The position numbers and the translations under genes are program-made. DNA of 25,108 nt, taken from NCBI GenBank assembly GCA_910587995.1, contig CAJUNS010000037.1, positions 1-25,108 of the forward strand, in the 5' to 3' direction. Under the pieces are notes generated by a model. That model saw only the letters and a program-made list of their open reading frames with translations, searched no databases and was not told where the DNA came from. Positions 12,643-20,811 of this stretch are shown here, one piece after another; within the stretch, counting starts at the first letter, position 1, and every line of letters begins with the position of its first letter. The stretch is from an uncultured Oscillospiraceae bacterium (GTDB lineage Bacteria; Bacillota_A; Clostridia; Oscillospirales; Acutalibacteraceae).

Positions 12643-15438
12643 TCATTTCTCCCCCAAATAGTTCAGCATCATCTGGGCGATTTCCACCCGGGTGGCATAG
12701 CCCTTGGGGTCCAGGACTCCGCCGCCCTTGCCCTTGAGAATGCCCCGCTCGGTGGCCCAGCACATGGCGTCCCAAAAGTATTCCGAAACCTTCCAGGAAT
12801 CCGTGTAGGCCAGATGGTCCGAGATGGGCTTGGGCGTGCCCGCGTGCCGCCAGAGAATGGCCGCTACCTGCTCTCGGGTTACCTTGTCGCTGGGGCCGAA
12901 ATAGCCGTTGCCATAGCCGTTGACAATGCCAGCCTTGGTAGCCCAGGTTACGCCCTTGTAGAACCACTTGGTGGCGGTTACGTCTTTATAGGGGCGCTCC
13001 AGAGCGCCGGGAGGGGCCGGGTTGGGGCAGCCCTCCGCCCGCCAGAGGATGGTGGCCAGCGAGGCCCGGTCCGTTTTGGAGTTAAGGGAGTAAATATGGT
13101 TCCGGTCGTCCACGCCGGTAATCAGCACATTGTCCAGGCAGTAGTGGACCGCGTTGTGGTACCAGGAGGTGGGGTTCAAGTCAGTAAACTGATCCAGAGG
13201 ACAGTGCAAATCCTTGCCGCACGCCAGGTAGCCGGGCAGTGCCTCGGGCAGAAACACTGCGTGAATGGTGTGGTTTTCCTCCACCCGGCGGAACACATAG
13301 CTCTCCAAGGGGCCAAAGTCCTCGCCATCCACTTCCAGGCGCACCAGCTCATAGCCGGGCTTTATGGTGATCTGAAAAGCCTGATCCTTGCCCTTGTCCA
13401 CCGTAATGGTTCCAGCGGGGCTGATGCTTCCGCCGGAGGTGGCGCTGGCGGTGATGGTGATGGGGGTGTCCTTCCAGTGGGCATACAGGGTGGTGTTAGC
13501 CGTAAAGGTGTAGGTAGAGCCGGTAATCTCCGGGCCCATCTCGCTGCCAATGGACCAGTGGCTGAAAGCCATGCCCATAGGCGGGGTGAAAGAGCAGGCG
13601 GGCAGGGTAAAGGGCTTGCCGGCCAGCGCTTTGCTTTGGGGCATGGAGCCAGTACCGCCGTTGGCGTTGTAATCCACCGTAAAGCCCCAGCGGGCGTAGA
13701 GGGTGTGGTCTTTGGCGATGCTCACCACCGTATCAATGGTGACCTCTTCGCCGTCCTCTTTCTCCGTGAACCAGCCCACAAAGCTGTAGCCGCCCCGGTG
13801 GCAGGAGGGCAGGCTGCCATATTTGGCGCCAAAGGCGTACAAACGGGTTACCGGCCCGCCGGAAGCGCCGTTAAAGTCAAAGGTGACGGTATATTTTTTC
13901 GAGGTCCAGCAGGCGTACAGGGTCTTGGGCACAGTAGAGCCCACAGAGGAGCCTTCCTCCACCTTGGTGTCCAGGTTATCCTTCTCCGTGACCCAGCCCG
14001 CAAAGTTGTACCCGTCCCGGCTGGGCGTGGGGATGAGGGGGTATTTCCCGCCGGCCAAGGCGTTGATGGTGGTTTTGGCTCCGCTGGGCAGGGCGCCGCC
14101 GTTGGGGTCCAGGGTTACATTGCCCAGGGGGACCCAGTGGGCGTAGAAGGTGCGGTTTTCCGGCGTAACCAAGGTTTCCGCCGTAATCTGCTGCCCGCCG
14201 GTTTTCGCGTCGTACCAGCCGTCAAACTCATAGTTGGCCAAGGTGGGGGTGGGCATATCCGTGTAGTAAGTAGCGGACAGCGAGTTATAGATATAGCTCT
14301 TGGTGGTGGGGCTCACCGTGCCGCCGTTAGGGTCAAAGGTGATGGTAAAGGCATTGGAGCCCCAGCGGGCATAGAGGGTGTGGTGCTCGGTGGTAGTTAC
14401 CAGGGTATCGGCCTCTACCTTCTCGTTTTCCTTATAATCCTTGCTCGGGTACCAGCCCAAGAAAGTTTGCTGCGGGTGGGTGGGCTTGGGCAAAGCGCCT
14501 TTCTGGCCGTACTTTTCACCAGAGGCCACCTCCCGGACAGCGTCCGGCAGAGAGACCCCGGGCAGCACGGGGTCCAGGGTAACCTGAATCCCGCTCCAAT
14601 GGGCATAGAGGGTGTGCTCCGCCGCGTTGTCCACAAGAGTGGTATCGGTTACCGGAAGGCCGCCGTATGGGCCGGTAAACCAGCCCGCAAAGGTCTGGCC
14701 CTTGTGCTTGTCATCCGTACCGGCGGCTGGGGTGGGCAGGGGGCCGTAAGGCTTACCCATCTCCACAGACAGAGGGGTCTGAGCGGCGCCGCCCATGGCG
14801 TCCAAGTTGACGGTAACGCTGCTTCCGGTCCAGTGGGCGTAGAGAGTGTGGGCGGCAATATTGGTAACCGTGTTGCCTGCCTCCACTTTTGTCCCGTTCT
14901 CTTTCTCGGTAAACCATCCCTCAAAGGTATAGCCATCGCGTGTGGGAGTGGGAAGCGTGGGGTAAATCCCGCCGGCGTACACCGTAAGGGAAGTAGGGTC
15001 CCCGCTGGCCAGCTGGCCGCCGTTGGCATCCAGGCTGACGCTGTAATTCACGGCCCAGAGGGCATACAGCGTCACTTCGGTATCGCCGGGTACCAAAGTA
15101 ACGGTCGAGGTCTTGTCGATTATGCTGGTTTTATCGTTCTGTTTGGTAGTCCACCCCAAAAACGTGTGTCCAGCATAGTCGGGGCCGTTATTGACCGTAA
15201 TTTCCTCGTATGGATCGTTTTCATGATATTTATCCTTGATGACTGCAATTTTCCGGTCTGAATCATCCGGCTCGAAGTCTGGCTTATCCGATCCAAAAAT
15301 GGAGCTGTAATCGGGCGGAAAAAGACCCCCATTCGCGTCAAACTTCACTGTGATTGGAGACCCTGCCGCCCCCGCGGGCAGGCAGATTCCCAGCAGCAGC
15401 GCCAGGCAAAGCACCAAGCTTAGTATGCGTTTATACAT
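12643..15438 (-). CDS. Secreted SLH-domain surface protein with InlB-type B repeats
   Basis: A 931-residue exported protein. A signal peptide (MYKRILSLVLCLALLLG, then PAGAAG) is followed by eight Listeria-Bacteroides/InlB B-type repeats of about 70 to 100 residues, each of the form FDANGG, then a GY-F-GWF core, ending in HTLYAHW. A related divergent repeat follows (about 659-734). Three SLH domains end the protein (about 745-931, e.g. YKDVTATKWFYKGVTWATKAG and KVTREQVAAILWR). SLH domains bind pyruvylated secondary cell-wall polymer, so the protein is probably displayed on the surface; adhesion or S-layer association is plausible but unproven. Start ATG 15438 lies eight bases after GGAGGG. The fourth repeat lacks the usual NGG. 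It has its own promoter and convergent neighbours. Confidence 0.93.
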   Translation of the reverse strand: MYKRILSLVLCLALLLGICLPAGAAGSPITVKFDANGGLFPPDYSSIFGSDKPDFEPDDSDRKIAVIKDKYHENDPYEEITVNNGPDYAGHTFLGWTTKQNDKTSIIDKTSTVTLVPGDTEVTLYALWAVNYSVSLDANGGQLASGDPTSLTVYAGGIYPTLPTPTRDGYTFEGWFTEKENGTKVEAGNTVTNIAAHTLYAHWTGSSVTVNLDAMGGAAQTPLSVEMGKPYGPLPTPAAGTDDKHKGQTFAGWFTGPYGGLPVTDTTLVDNAAEHTLYAHWSGIQVTLDPVLPGVSLPDAVREVASGEKYGQKGALPKPTHPQQTFLGWYPSKDYKENEKVEADTLVTTTEHHTLYARWGSNAFTITFDPNGGTVSPTTKSYIYNSLSATYYTDMPTPTLANYEFDGWYDAKTGGQQITAETLVTPENRTFYAHWVPLGNVTLDPNGGALPSGAKTTINALAGGKYPLIPTPSRDGYNFAGWVTEKDNLDTKVEEGSSVGSTVPKTLYACWTSKKYTVTFDFNGASGGPVTRLYAFGAKYGSLPSCHRGGYSFVGWFTEKEDGEEVTIDTVVSIAKDHTLYARWGFTVDYNANGGTGSMPQSKALAGKPFTLPACSFTPPMGMAFSHWSIGSEMGPEITGSTYTFTANTTLYAHWKDTPITITASATSGGSISPAGTITVDKGKDQAFQITIKPGYELVRLEVDGEDFGPLESYVFRRVEENHTIHAVFLPEALPGYLACGKDLHCPLDQFTDLNPTSWYHNAVHYCLDNVLITGVDDRNHIYSLNSKTDRASLATILWRAEGCPNPAPPGALERPYKDVTATKWFYKGVTWATKAGIVNGYGNGYFGPSDKVTREQVAAILWRHAGTPKPISDHLAYTDSWKVSEYFWDAMCWATERGILKGKGGGVLDPKGYATRVEIAQMMLNYLGEK

Positions 15439-15474
15439 AAAAATTCCCTCCAAAACCATAAAATAAGTAAAATA

Positions 15475-15503
15475 ATTATACCCTCCACCCCCTGGAAAGT
15501 CAA
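15475..15503 (-). promoter_or_regulatory. Promoter of the SLH surface protein gene
   Basis: On the minus strand TTGACT (15498-15503), a 17-bp spacer and perfect TATAAT (15475-15480), followed by a leader of about 30 nt. Confidence 0.85.
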
Positions 15504-15516
15504 CCCTGAAAAACTG

Positions 15517-15548
15517 GAAAAAAGCGGCAGGAGCTCTCCCGCCGCTTT
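15517..15548 (-). terminator. Terminator at the end of the ilv operon
   Basis: AAAGCGGC (15521-15528) pairs with GCCGCTTT (15541-15548), with an inner GGAG/CTCC pairing; a U-run follows on the minus strand. It starts 3 bp after the DUF815 ATPase stop. Confidence 0.88.
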
Positions 15549-15551
15549 CCT

Positions 15552-16742
15552 CTATTTTGCCAGCAGCCCGTCCACAAACTGCCGGGCCGCCCGGGCCGAC
15601 CGGCTGCTCCGGTTCAAGGCAAAGACCTCTGCCTGGGCGCAGAGCTCTTCTTCGGGCAGGTCCAGCCCGGCCTCCTGGGCCAGCCGCTTCACAATGTTCA
15701 AATAAGTGGCCTTGTCCGGCCGCTGGAAGGTCACCCGCAGGCCGAAGCGTTCCGAAAGGGACACCGCCTCCTGCATGGCGTCCCGCCGGTGGACCTCGTC
15801 CCCCTCCCGGTCAGAAAAGCACTCCTTCACCAGATGCCGCCGGTTGCTGGTGGCGTAAATAACCACGTTTTTCGACTTGGCCGACACCGAGCCCTCCAGC
15901 ATGGCCTTTAGGGCGCTGAAATTGTCGTCGTTCTTCTGGAAGGACAGGTCGTCAATAAACAAAATAAACTTGAGGGGATTCTCCGTCAGCTGGTCCAAAA
16001 TGCCGGGCAGCTGATGGAGCTGCTCCTTGCGCACCTCTAAAATACGCAGGCCCCGGTCCCGGTACTCGTTGGCCACAGCCTTCACGGTGGAGGACTTGCC
16101 TGTGCCCGCATCCCCGGTGAGAAGCATATTAGCGGCGGGCTTGCCCTCCAGCAGGGCCAGGGTGTTGCCGGTAATGAGCTCCTTTTCCCGCTGGTAGTCC
16201 ACCAAATCCGAAAGCCGGATGGGATCCGGGTGGCGTACGGGAACAATGTCCCGGCCCTCCAGACAGAACATGGCATGGCGGGCGTAAATGCCATAACCAT
16301 ACTGGCCAATTTCTTTGGCCCGTTCGCCATATTCGTTGGTCAGGTTGATTTTTTTACCCTCAAACCGGGCCAGAGGCAGGGTGCAGCCCGCCTCGGCCAG
16401 CAGCCGCTCGCTGTTTAGGGAGGCGGCGTCGCTCAGGGTTTCCAGGTCCAGCACCGCCCCGTCAATGAGCAGCTTGTCGGGCAGCCGCCCGGCCGCCTTC
16501 ATGCGGATGTACACATTGTCGCTGTCAAAAGTCCGGTCCCGCACATAGTCGGTCAAGCTCACATAGCCCTCCCGGTACAGCCGGGAGACCAGCTCCCCAT
16601 AGACCGGCGCAAAACGTTCCGCTCCGTGGGAGGTTCGTTCCAGGCAGCGCGCCAGGGCCGCTATGACCGGGTCGTCCAGCAGGTCCCGAAAGACCGTCAG
16701 GCTGCGAAGCCGCAGGGCCAGTTTGGATAATTTTTTCGCCAT
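15552..16742 (-). CDS. DUF815-family AAA-type ATPase
   Basis: A 396-residue cytosolic ATPase. A helical N-terminal region of about 180 residues precedes the ATPase core with Walker A GDAGTGKSS (210-218), Walker B FILFIDDLSF (259-268), a sensor-like VIYATSNRRH and an arginine-rich C-terminal part (RSSRSARAARQF). This matches DUF815 ATPases, whose biological role is not established. The start ATG shares its A with the ilvD stop codon (TAATG), so translation is probably coupled to ilvD. It is the last gene of the operon. There is no evident link to amino-acid synthesis apart from position. Confidence 0.85.
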   Translation of the reverse strand: MAKKLSKLALRLRSLTVFRDLLDDPVIAALARCLERTSHGAERFAPVYGELVSRLYREGYVSLTDYVRDRTFDSDNVYIRMKAAGRLPDKLLIDGAVLDLETLSDAASLNSERLLAEAGCTLPLARFEGKKINLTNEYGERAKEIGQYGYGIYARHAMFCLEGRDIVPVRHPDPIRLSDLVDYQREKELITGNTLALLEGKPAANMLLTGDAGTGKSSTVKAVANEYRDRGLRILEVRKEQLHQLPGILDQLTENPLKFILFIDDLSFQKNDDNFSALKAMLEGSVSAKSKNVVIYATSNRRHLVKECFSDREGDEVHRRDAMQEAVSLSERFGLRVTFQRPDKATYLNIVKRLAQEAGLDLPEEELCAQAEVFALNRSSRSARAARQFVDGLLAK

Positions 16743-18397
16743 TAGTTTAACACCGCGCCCTTCGCGCCGCTGGACACCAAAGCCGCATAGCGCTTAAGAT
16801 AGCCGGAAAGCTCCTTCTGTTTGGGGGCAAAGCCCGCCATCCGGCTCTGGAATTCCTCTTCGCTGATTTTTAGTTCAATTCTATTCTGGGGAATATCAAT
16901 GCGAATCAGGTCCCCTTCCCGCACAATGCCAATGGGCCCGCCGCTGGCGGCCTCGGGGGACACATGGCCCACGCAGGCCCCCCGGGTGGCCCCGGAGAAG
17001 CGCCCGTCGGTAATCAGGGCCACGGAATTGCCCAGACCCATGCCCATAATGGCAGAGGTGGGGTTCAGCATCTCCCGCATGCCGGGACCGCCCTTGGGCC
17101 CCTCATAGCGGATAACCACCACATCCCCGGCGTGGATTTCTCCGGCGTTGATGGCCGCCTGGGCGTCTTCCTCGCACTCGAAGACCCGGGCCGGGCCCTC
17201 GTGGACCAGCATCTCTTCCGCCACGGCGGAGCGCTTCACCACGCTGCCCTCCGGGGCCAGGTTGCCCTTGAGCACCGCGATGCCCCCGGTCTGGCTGTAG
17301 GGGTTCTCAATGGGGCGGATCACCTCGGGGTTCAAATTGGGGGTGTTGGCGATGTTTTCCCCCACGGTTTTCCCGGTGACAGTCATGCACTCGGTATGCA
17401 GCAGGCCCTTCTTGTTCAGCTCGTGCATAATGGCGTACACGCCGCCCGCCTCGTCCAGGTCCTCCACATAGGTGCGCCCGGCAGGGGCCAGATGGCACAG
17501 GTTGGGGGTCTTCTCACTCATGGCGTTGGCAATGTCCAGGTCAATCTCAATGCCGCACTCATGGGCAATGGCGGGCAGGTGCAGCATGGAGTTGGTGGAG
17601 CAGCCCAGGGCCATGTCCACAGTAAGGGCGTTCTGGAAAGCCGCCTCGGTCATAATATCCCGGGGCCGGATGTCCTTTTTCAGCATGTCCATCACCGCCA
17701 TGCCCGCGTGCTTGGCCAGCTCCACGCGGGCGGAGTACACAGCGGGAATGGTGCCGTTGCCCCGCAGGCCCATGCCCAGCACTTCGGTGAGGCAGTTCAT
17801 GGAGTTGGCGGTATACATGCCCGAGCAGGAGCCGCAGCTGGGACAGGTTTTGCACTCATACTCCCGGAGCTTTTCCTCGGTGATCTTCCCGGCGTTAAAC
17901 TCTCCCACCGCCTCGGAGATAGAGGAAAAGCTGGTTTTCTGGCCATCCACATGCCCCGCCAGCATGGGCCCGCCGCTGACAAACACGGTAGGCAGGTTCA
18001 GCCGTGCGGCGGCCATCAGCAGGCCGGGTACGTTCTTGTCGCAGTTGGGTACCATCACCAGAGCGTCAAAGCCGTGGGCCATGGCCATGGCCTCGGTGGA
18101 GTCCGCAATCAGGTCCCGGGTCACCAGGGAGTATTTCATGCCCACATGGCCCATGGCAATGCCGTCGCACACGGCGATGGCGGGGAAGACAATGGGCGTT
18201 CCCCCGGCCATGGCCACGCCCAGCTTTACCGCATCCACAATTTTGTCAAGGTTCATGTGCCCAGGCACAATTTCATTGTAGGAGCTGACAATGCCCACCA
18301 GAGGCCGGGCGATTTCCTCTTCGGTGAGGCCCAAAGCGTGGTACAGCGCCCGGTGGGGGGCGTTTTGGGGCGTCAGCTTGATGTTGTCGCTTACCAT
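16742..18397 (-). CDS. ilvD: Dihydroxy-acid dehydratase
   Basis: Dehydrates 2,3-dihydroxy-3-methylvalerate and -isovalerate to the 2-keto acids, the third common step of Ile/Val synthesis. The 551-residue protein has NEIVPGHMNL near residue 45, CDGIAMGH (77-84), NCDKNVPG with Cys119, and CPSCGSCSGM with Cys185, Cys188 and Cys191, then ALGCSTNSMLHLPA. The Gly in VPGH replaces the third cluster cysteine seen in some homologues, a feature of the oxygen-labile 4Fe-4S type as in E. coli. The start follows AAGGAGGAATTCAC. A strong terminator-like hairpin lies directly upstream at 18414-18462. Confidence 0.97.
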   Translation of the reverse strand: MVSDNIKLTPQNAPHRALYHALGLTEEEIARPLVGIVSSYNEIVPGHMNLDKIVDAVKLGVAMAGGTPIVFPAIAVCDGIAMGHVGMKYSLVTRDLIADSTEAMAMAHGFDALVMVPNCDKNVPGLLMAAARLNLPTVFVSGGPMLAGHVDGQKTSFSSISEAVGEFNAGKITEEKLREYECKTCPSCGSCSGMYTANSMNCLTEVLGMGLRGNGTIPAVYSARVELAKHAGMAVMDMLKKDIRPRDIMTEAAFQNALTVDMALGCSTNSMLHLPAIAHECGIEIDLDIANAMSEKTPNLCHLAPAGRTYVEDLDEAGGVYAIMHELNKKGLLHTECMTVTGKTVGENIANTPNLNPEVIRPIENPYSQTGGIAVLKGNLAPEGSVVKRSAVAEEMLVHEGPARVFECEEDAQAAINAGEIHAGDVVVIRYEGPKGGPGMREMLNPTSAIMGMGLGNSVALITDGRFSGATRGACVGHVSPEAASGGPIGIVREGDLIRIDIPQNRIELKISEEEFQSRMAGFAPKQKELSGYLKRYAALVSSGAKGAVLN

Positions 18398-18413
18398 GTG
18401 AATTCCTCCTTCG

Positions 18414-18462
18414 AAAAACAGGGCGGCGCCGCCCGTTGTCCCGGGGACAGGCGCAGCCCTGT
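18414..18462 (-). terminator. Terminator-like hairpin inside the operon, just before ilvD
   Basis: On the minus strand ACAGGGC and GCGCC pair with GGCGC and GCCCTGT, enclosing a second small hairpin (TGTCC-CCG-GGACA), followed by five U residues. The ilvD ribosome site begins 1 to 2 bases later, leaving no room for a promoter in between. Confidence 0.8.
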
Positions 18463-18468
18463 TGGGGT

Positions 18469-19164
18469 TTATTCTTGGCTTATTTCGACTGGCTCAATTT
18501 GAACTTCCTCCAGCCCCACGCTGGCAAACAGCTCCGCCAGCGCGTCCAAAGAGGCTTTTGTCAAACCGCTGTCCGGCAGGAGGAAGGCGTTGGACTCAAT
18601 CAGGTTGTCCGAACTGTAGAAGCACACCATTACCGGACAGGCATCCGGGTACAGGTACAGGAAATAGCAGGGCTTTTCCAGGTTTTCGCCAATGTAGTTG
18701 CCAGATGCGGCGCAAATGCTGGCGGCGGCCAGGGTCTCGGTCCCGGCAAAGCCGTTGAGCATGGTGGGGACGGATACCAGCATCTTTTGGATGAGGTGCC
18801 GCTGCAGGGTGGAGGAAAAACCGGCCCAATCCAGTTCCGCTGTCTGGACCAGCTGAAGGAGCGCATCTTCCTCCACACTGGCTTTATAGACGCTCTCAGG
18901 CTGGCCGAAGTCCTTGCCTTGCAGGGGCTTCAAAACATCCAGAATAGCGGGGGACGCGGACATGATGTTCAGATATTCGGGCTGGTCCACCATTTCTCCC
19001 AGCAGCAGGGCCAGCCGCAGCCCCTCGCTGTACAGCAGCTCGTCGCTGGCGTAACCGGCTGGCGGAGCGATGCTGTCGTGACGTCCGCCATCCCCATGGG
19101 AGCAGCCCCCAAACAGGGCCGCGCACAGGCAGGCTGCCAAAAGCAAAACTGTCAGTCGTTTCAT
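18469..19164 (-). CDS. Predicted lipoprotein of unknown function
   Basis: A 231-residue protein with a lipoprotein signal peptide: basic MKR, a hydrophobic stretch, and the lipobox LFGGC with Cys21 as the predicted lipidated residue. The mature part is mildly acidic and helical, with no motif I recognise (ELLYSEGLRLALLLGEMVD, later YFLYLYPDACPVMVCFYSS). It should sit on the outer face of the membrane. It lies between ilvC (27 bp gap) and ilvD (71 bp gap) on the same strand, so it is probably co-transcribed. Its presence inside a cytosolic amino-acid operon is unusual. The ribosome site GAGATGAG is weak. Confidence 0.85.
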   Translation of the reverse strand: MKRLTVLLLAACLCAALFGGCSHGDGGRHDSIAPPAGYASDELLYSEGLRLALLLGEMVDQPEYLNIMSASPAILDVLKPLQGKDFGQPESVYKASVEEDALLQLVQTAELDWAGFSSTLQRHLIQKMLVSVPTMLNGFAGTETLAAASICAASGNYIGENLEKPCYFLYLYPDACPVMVCFYSSDNLIESNAFLLPDSGLTKASLDALAELFASVGLEEVQIEPVEISQE

Positions 19165-19191
19165 GGTTTTTGCTCATCTCGTCTCTTTGTT

Positions 19192-20208
19192 TTAGTTGTT
19201 AATGAGCTTATCCTCGTCGCTCCAGCTGTACAGCTTGCGGATGTCCTCGCCAACCACCTCGGCGGGATGCTCGGAGGCAATTTTGCGCATGGCGTTAAAG
19301 TGGACCTGAGAGCCCGCGCCGGACATATCCAGCAGGAATTCTTTGGCAAAGCTGCCATCCTGAATGTCCTTGAGAATCTTCTTCATGGTCTTCTTGGTCT
19401 CTTCGGTGATGATCTTGGGACCAGTGATGTAATCGCCGTATTCGGCGGTGTTGGAAATGGAGTAGCGCATCCCGGCAAAGCCGCTCTGGTAAATCAGGTC
19501 CACAATCAGCTTCATCTCGTGGATGCACTCAAAGTAGGCGTTGCGGGGGTCATACCCGGCCTCTACCAAAGTCTCAAAGCCCGCCTGCATCAGGGCGCAG
19601 ACACCGCCGCACAGCACCGCCTGCTCGCCAAACAAATCCGTCTCCGTCTCCGTGCGGAAGGTGGTCTCCAGCACGCCGGCCCGTGCTCCGCCAATGCCTA
19701 AAGCATAGGCCAGGCCGATGTCCCAGGCGTCGCCAGTGGCGTCCTGCTCCACGGCAATGAGGCAGGGCACGCCCTTGCCCGCCTGGTACTCGCTGCGCAC
19801 CGTGTGGCCAGGGCCCTTGGGGGCAATCATGATAACGTTCACGTTCTTGGGGGGCTTGATGCATCCGAAGTGGATGTTAAAGCCATGGGCAAAGGCCAGG
19901 GTTTTGCCCTCGGTCAGGTTGGGCTCAATGCTCTCCTTGTAGAGCTGGGCCTGCTTCTCGTCGTTAATCAAAATCATAATCACGTCGGCGGCCTGGGCGG
20001 CCTGGGCGGAGGTCATAACCGTAAGGCCCTGGCTCTCAGCCTTCTGCCAGCTCTTGCTGCCCTCATACAGGCCCACAATCACGCTGATGCCGCTGTCCTT
20101 CAGGTTCAGGGCATGGGCGTGGCCCTGGGAGCCATAGCCGATGATCGCCACGGTTTTGCCGCTGAGGCGCTGAAGGTCGCAGTCCTGCTGATAAAAAATT
20201 CTAGCCAT
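19192..20208 (-). CDS. ilvC: Ketol-acid reductoisomerase, class I
   Basis: Isomerises and reduces acetolactate and acetohydroxybutyrate using NAD(P)H and magnesium, the second common step of Ile/Val synthesis. The 338-residue protein has the family length for class I. GYGSQGHAHALNLKDSG starts at residue 24 and carries the nucleotide-binding loop. MIAPKGPGHTVRSEY, ETDLFGEQAVLCGG and the C-terminal YSISNTAEYGDYITGP supply the knotted catalytic domain. The ATG at 20208 follows AGAGG. A possible internal promoter lies in the 92-bp gap to ilvN. Confidence 0.97.
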   Translation of the reverse strand: MARIFYQQDCDLQRLSGKTVAIIGYGSQGHAHALNLKDSGISVIVGLYEGSKSWQKAESQGLTVMTSAQAAQAADVIMILINDEKQAQLYKESIEPNLTEGKTLAFAHGFNIHFGCIKPPKNVNVIMIAPKGPGHTVRSEYQAGKGVPCLIAVEQDATGDAWDIGLAYALGIGGARAGVLETTFRTETETDLFGEQAVLCGGVCALMQAGFETLVEAGYDPRNAYFECIHEMKLIVDLIYQSGFAGMRYSISNTAEYGDYITGPKIITEETKKTMKKILKDIQDGSFAKEFLLDMSGAGSQVHFNAMRKIASEHPAEVVGEDIRKLYSWSDEDKLINN

Positions 20209-20226
20209 GATAAAAACCTCTTTTTT

Positions 20227-20255
20227 ATAATATTTACCTTTCGGCAGTATGTCCT
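20227..20255 (-). promoter_or_regulatory. Possible internal promoter before ilvC
   Basis: On the minus strand AGGACA (20250-20255), a 17-bp spacer and TATTAT (20227-20232). The -35 match is poor and the start would leave only a few bases before the ribosome site. Confidence 0.4.
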
Positions 20256-20300
20256 AAAAGAAACGTTGAAAAAGAACCCAAAGCAAGCCGCTGGAGGCCG

Positions 20301-20810
20301 TCAATAAATCTCGGTCCGCTTTTCCATGGGGATGCTGCCCCGCTCCAGGGAGATCACGCCGGTGCGGCAGATTTCCAACACGGTGTAGTCCTGCATCACC
20401 TCAATAAACGCGTCGATGCTTCGGGAGCTGCCCACCATCTGCAAAACCACCGAGTCCCGGGTGTAATCCACAATCTTGGCCCCAAAGGCCTCGGCGGCGG
20501 CGTGTATGTCGCTGCGCAGCTCCGGACGGTTTTCCACCTTTAGCAGCAGCAGTTCGCTGGTGATGCACTCCTCCTCCTTGATTTCCAGAATGGAGACGAC
20601 CACCGGCAGCTTGTAAAGCTGGTCGATGAGCTGGTTTTTCTCCCGTCCGCCTCCATCGGAGACAATGGTGATGCGGGACTTTGCCGTGGTCTCCGTCTCG
20701 CTGACGCTTAAGCTTTTGATGCTGAACCGGCGGCGGCGGAACATGCTGGTCACCCGGTTCAGCACGCCGAATTCATTTTTCACCAGAATCGCTAATGTAA
20801 ACCCTGACAT
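20301..20810 (-). CDS. ilvN: Acetolactate synthase, small regulatory subunit
   Basis: Binds Val/Ile and regulates the catalytic subunit IlvB. The 169-residue protein has an N-terminal ACT domain (LAILVKNEFGVLNRVTSMFRR) followed by SIKSLSVSETE and a C-terminal small-subunit domain (LLLKVENRPELRSDIHAAAE and later QMVGSSRSIDAFIE). The RRRRFSIKS stretch differs from the usual RRGYNIES. It starts 1 bp after the ilvB stop with its ribosome site inside ilvB, so the two are coupled. Confidence 0.95.
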   Translation of the reverse strand: MSGFTLAILVKNEFGVLNRVTSMFRRRRFSIKSLSVSETETTAKSRITIVSDGGGREKNQLIDQLYKLPVVVSILEIKEEECITSELLLLKVENRPELRSDIHAAAEAFGAKIVDYTRDSVVLQMVGSSRSIDAFIEVMQDYTVLEICRTGVISLERGSIPMEKRTEIY

Positions 20811-20811
20811 T

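Noticed and set aside
14400..15100. Periodic sequence that might suggest a CRISPR or DNA satellite
   Set aside because: The periodicity comes from protein repeats in the surface-protein gene; units differ in sequence and length.
12598..15261. Long plus-strand open frame of 887 codons
   Set aside because: It is antisense to the surface-protein gene and is open because of GC-rich third-position bias. It shows low-complexity Gly/Val/His-rich translation, no domain and no ribosome site.
16964..18502. Plus-strand open frame of 512 codons opposite ilvD
   Set aside because: Shadow of ilvD; composition is His/Gly-rich with no motif.
20209..20300. Terminator between ilvN and ilvC
   Set aside because: Only a T-rich stretch without a convincing stem was found, so the genes are treated as one operon with a possible weak internal promoter.
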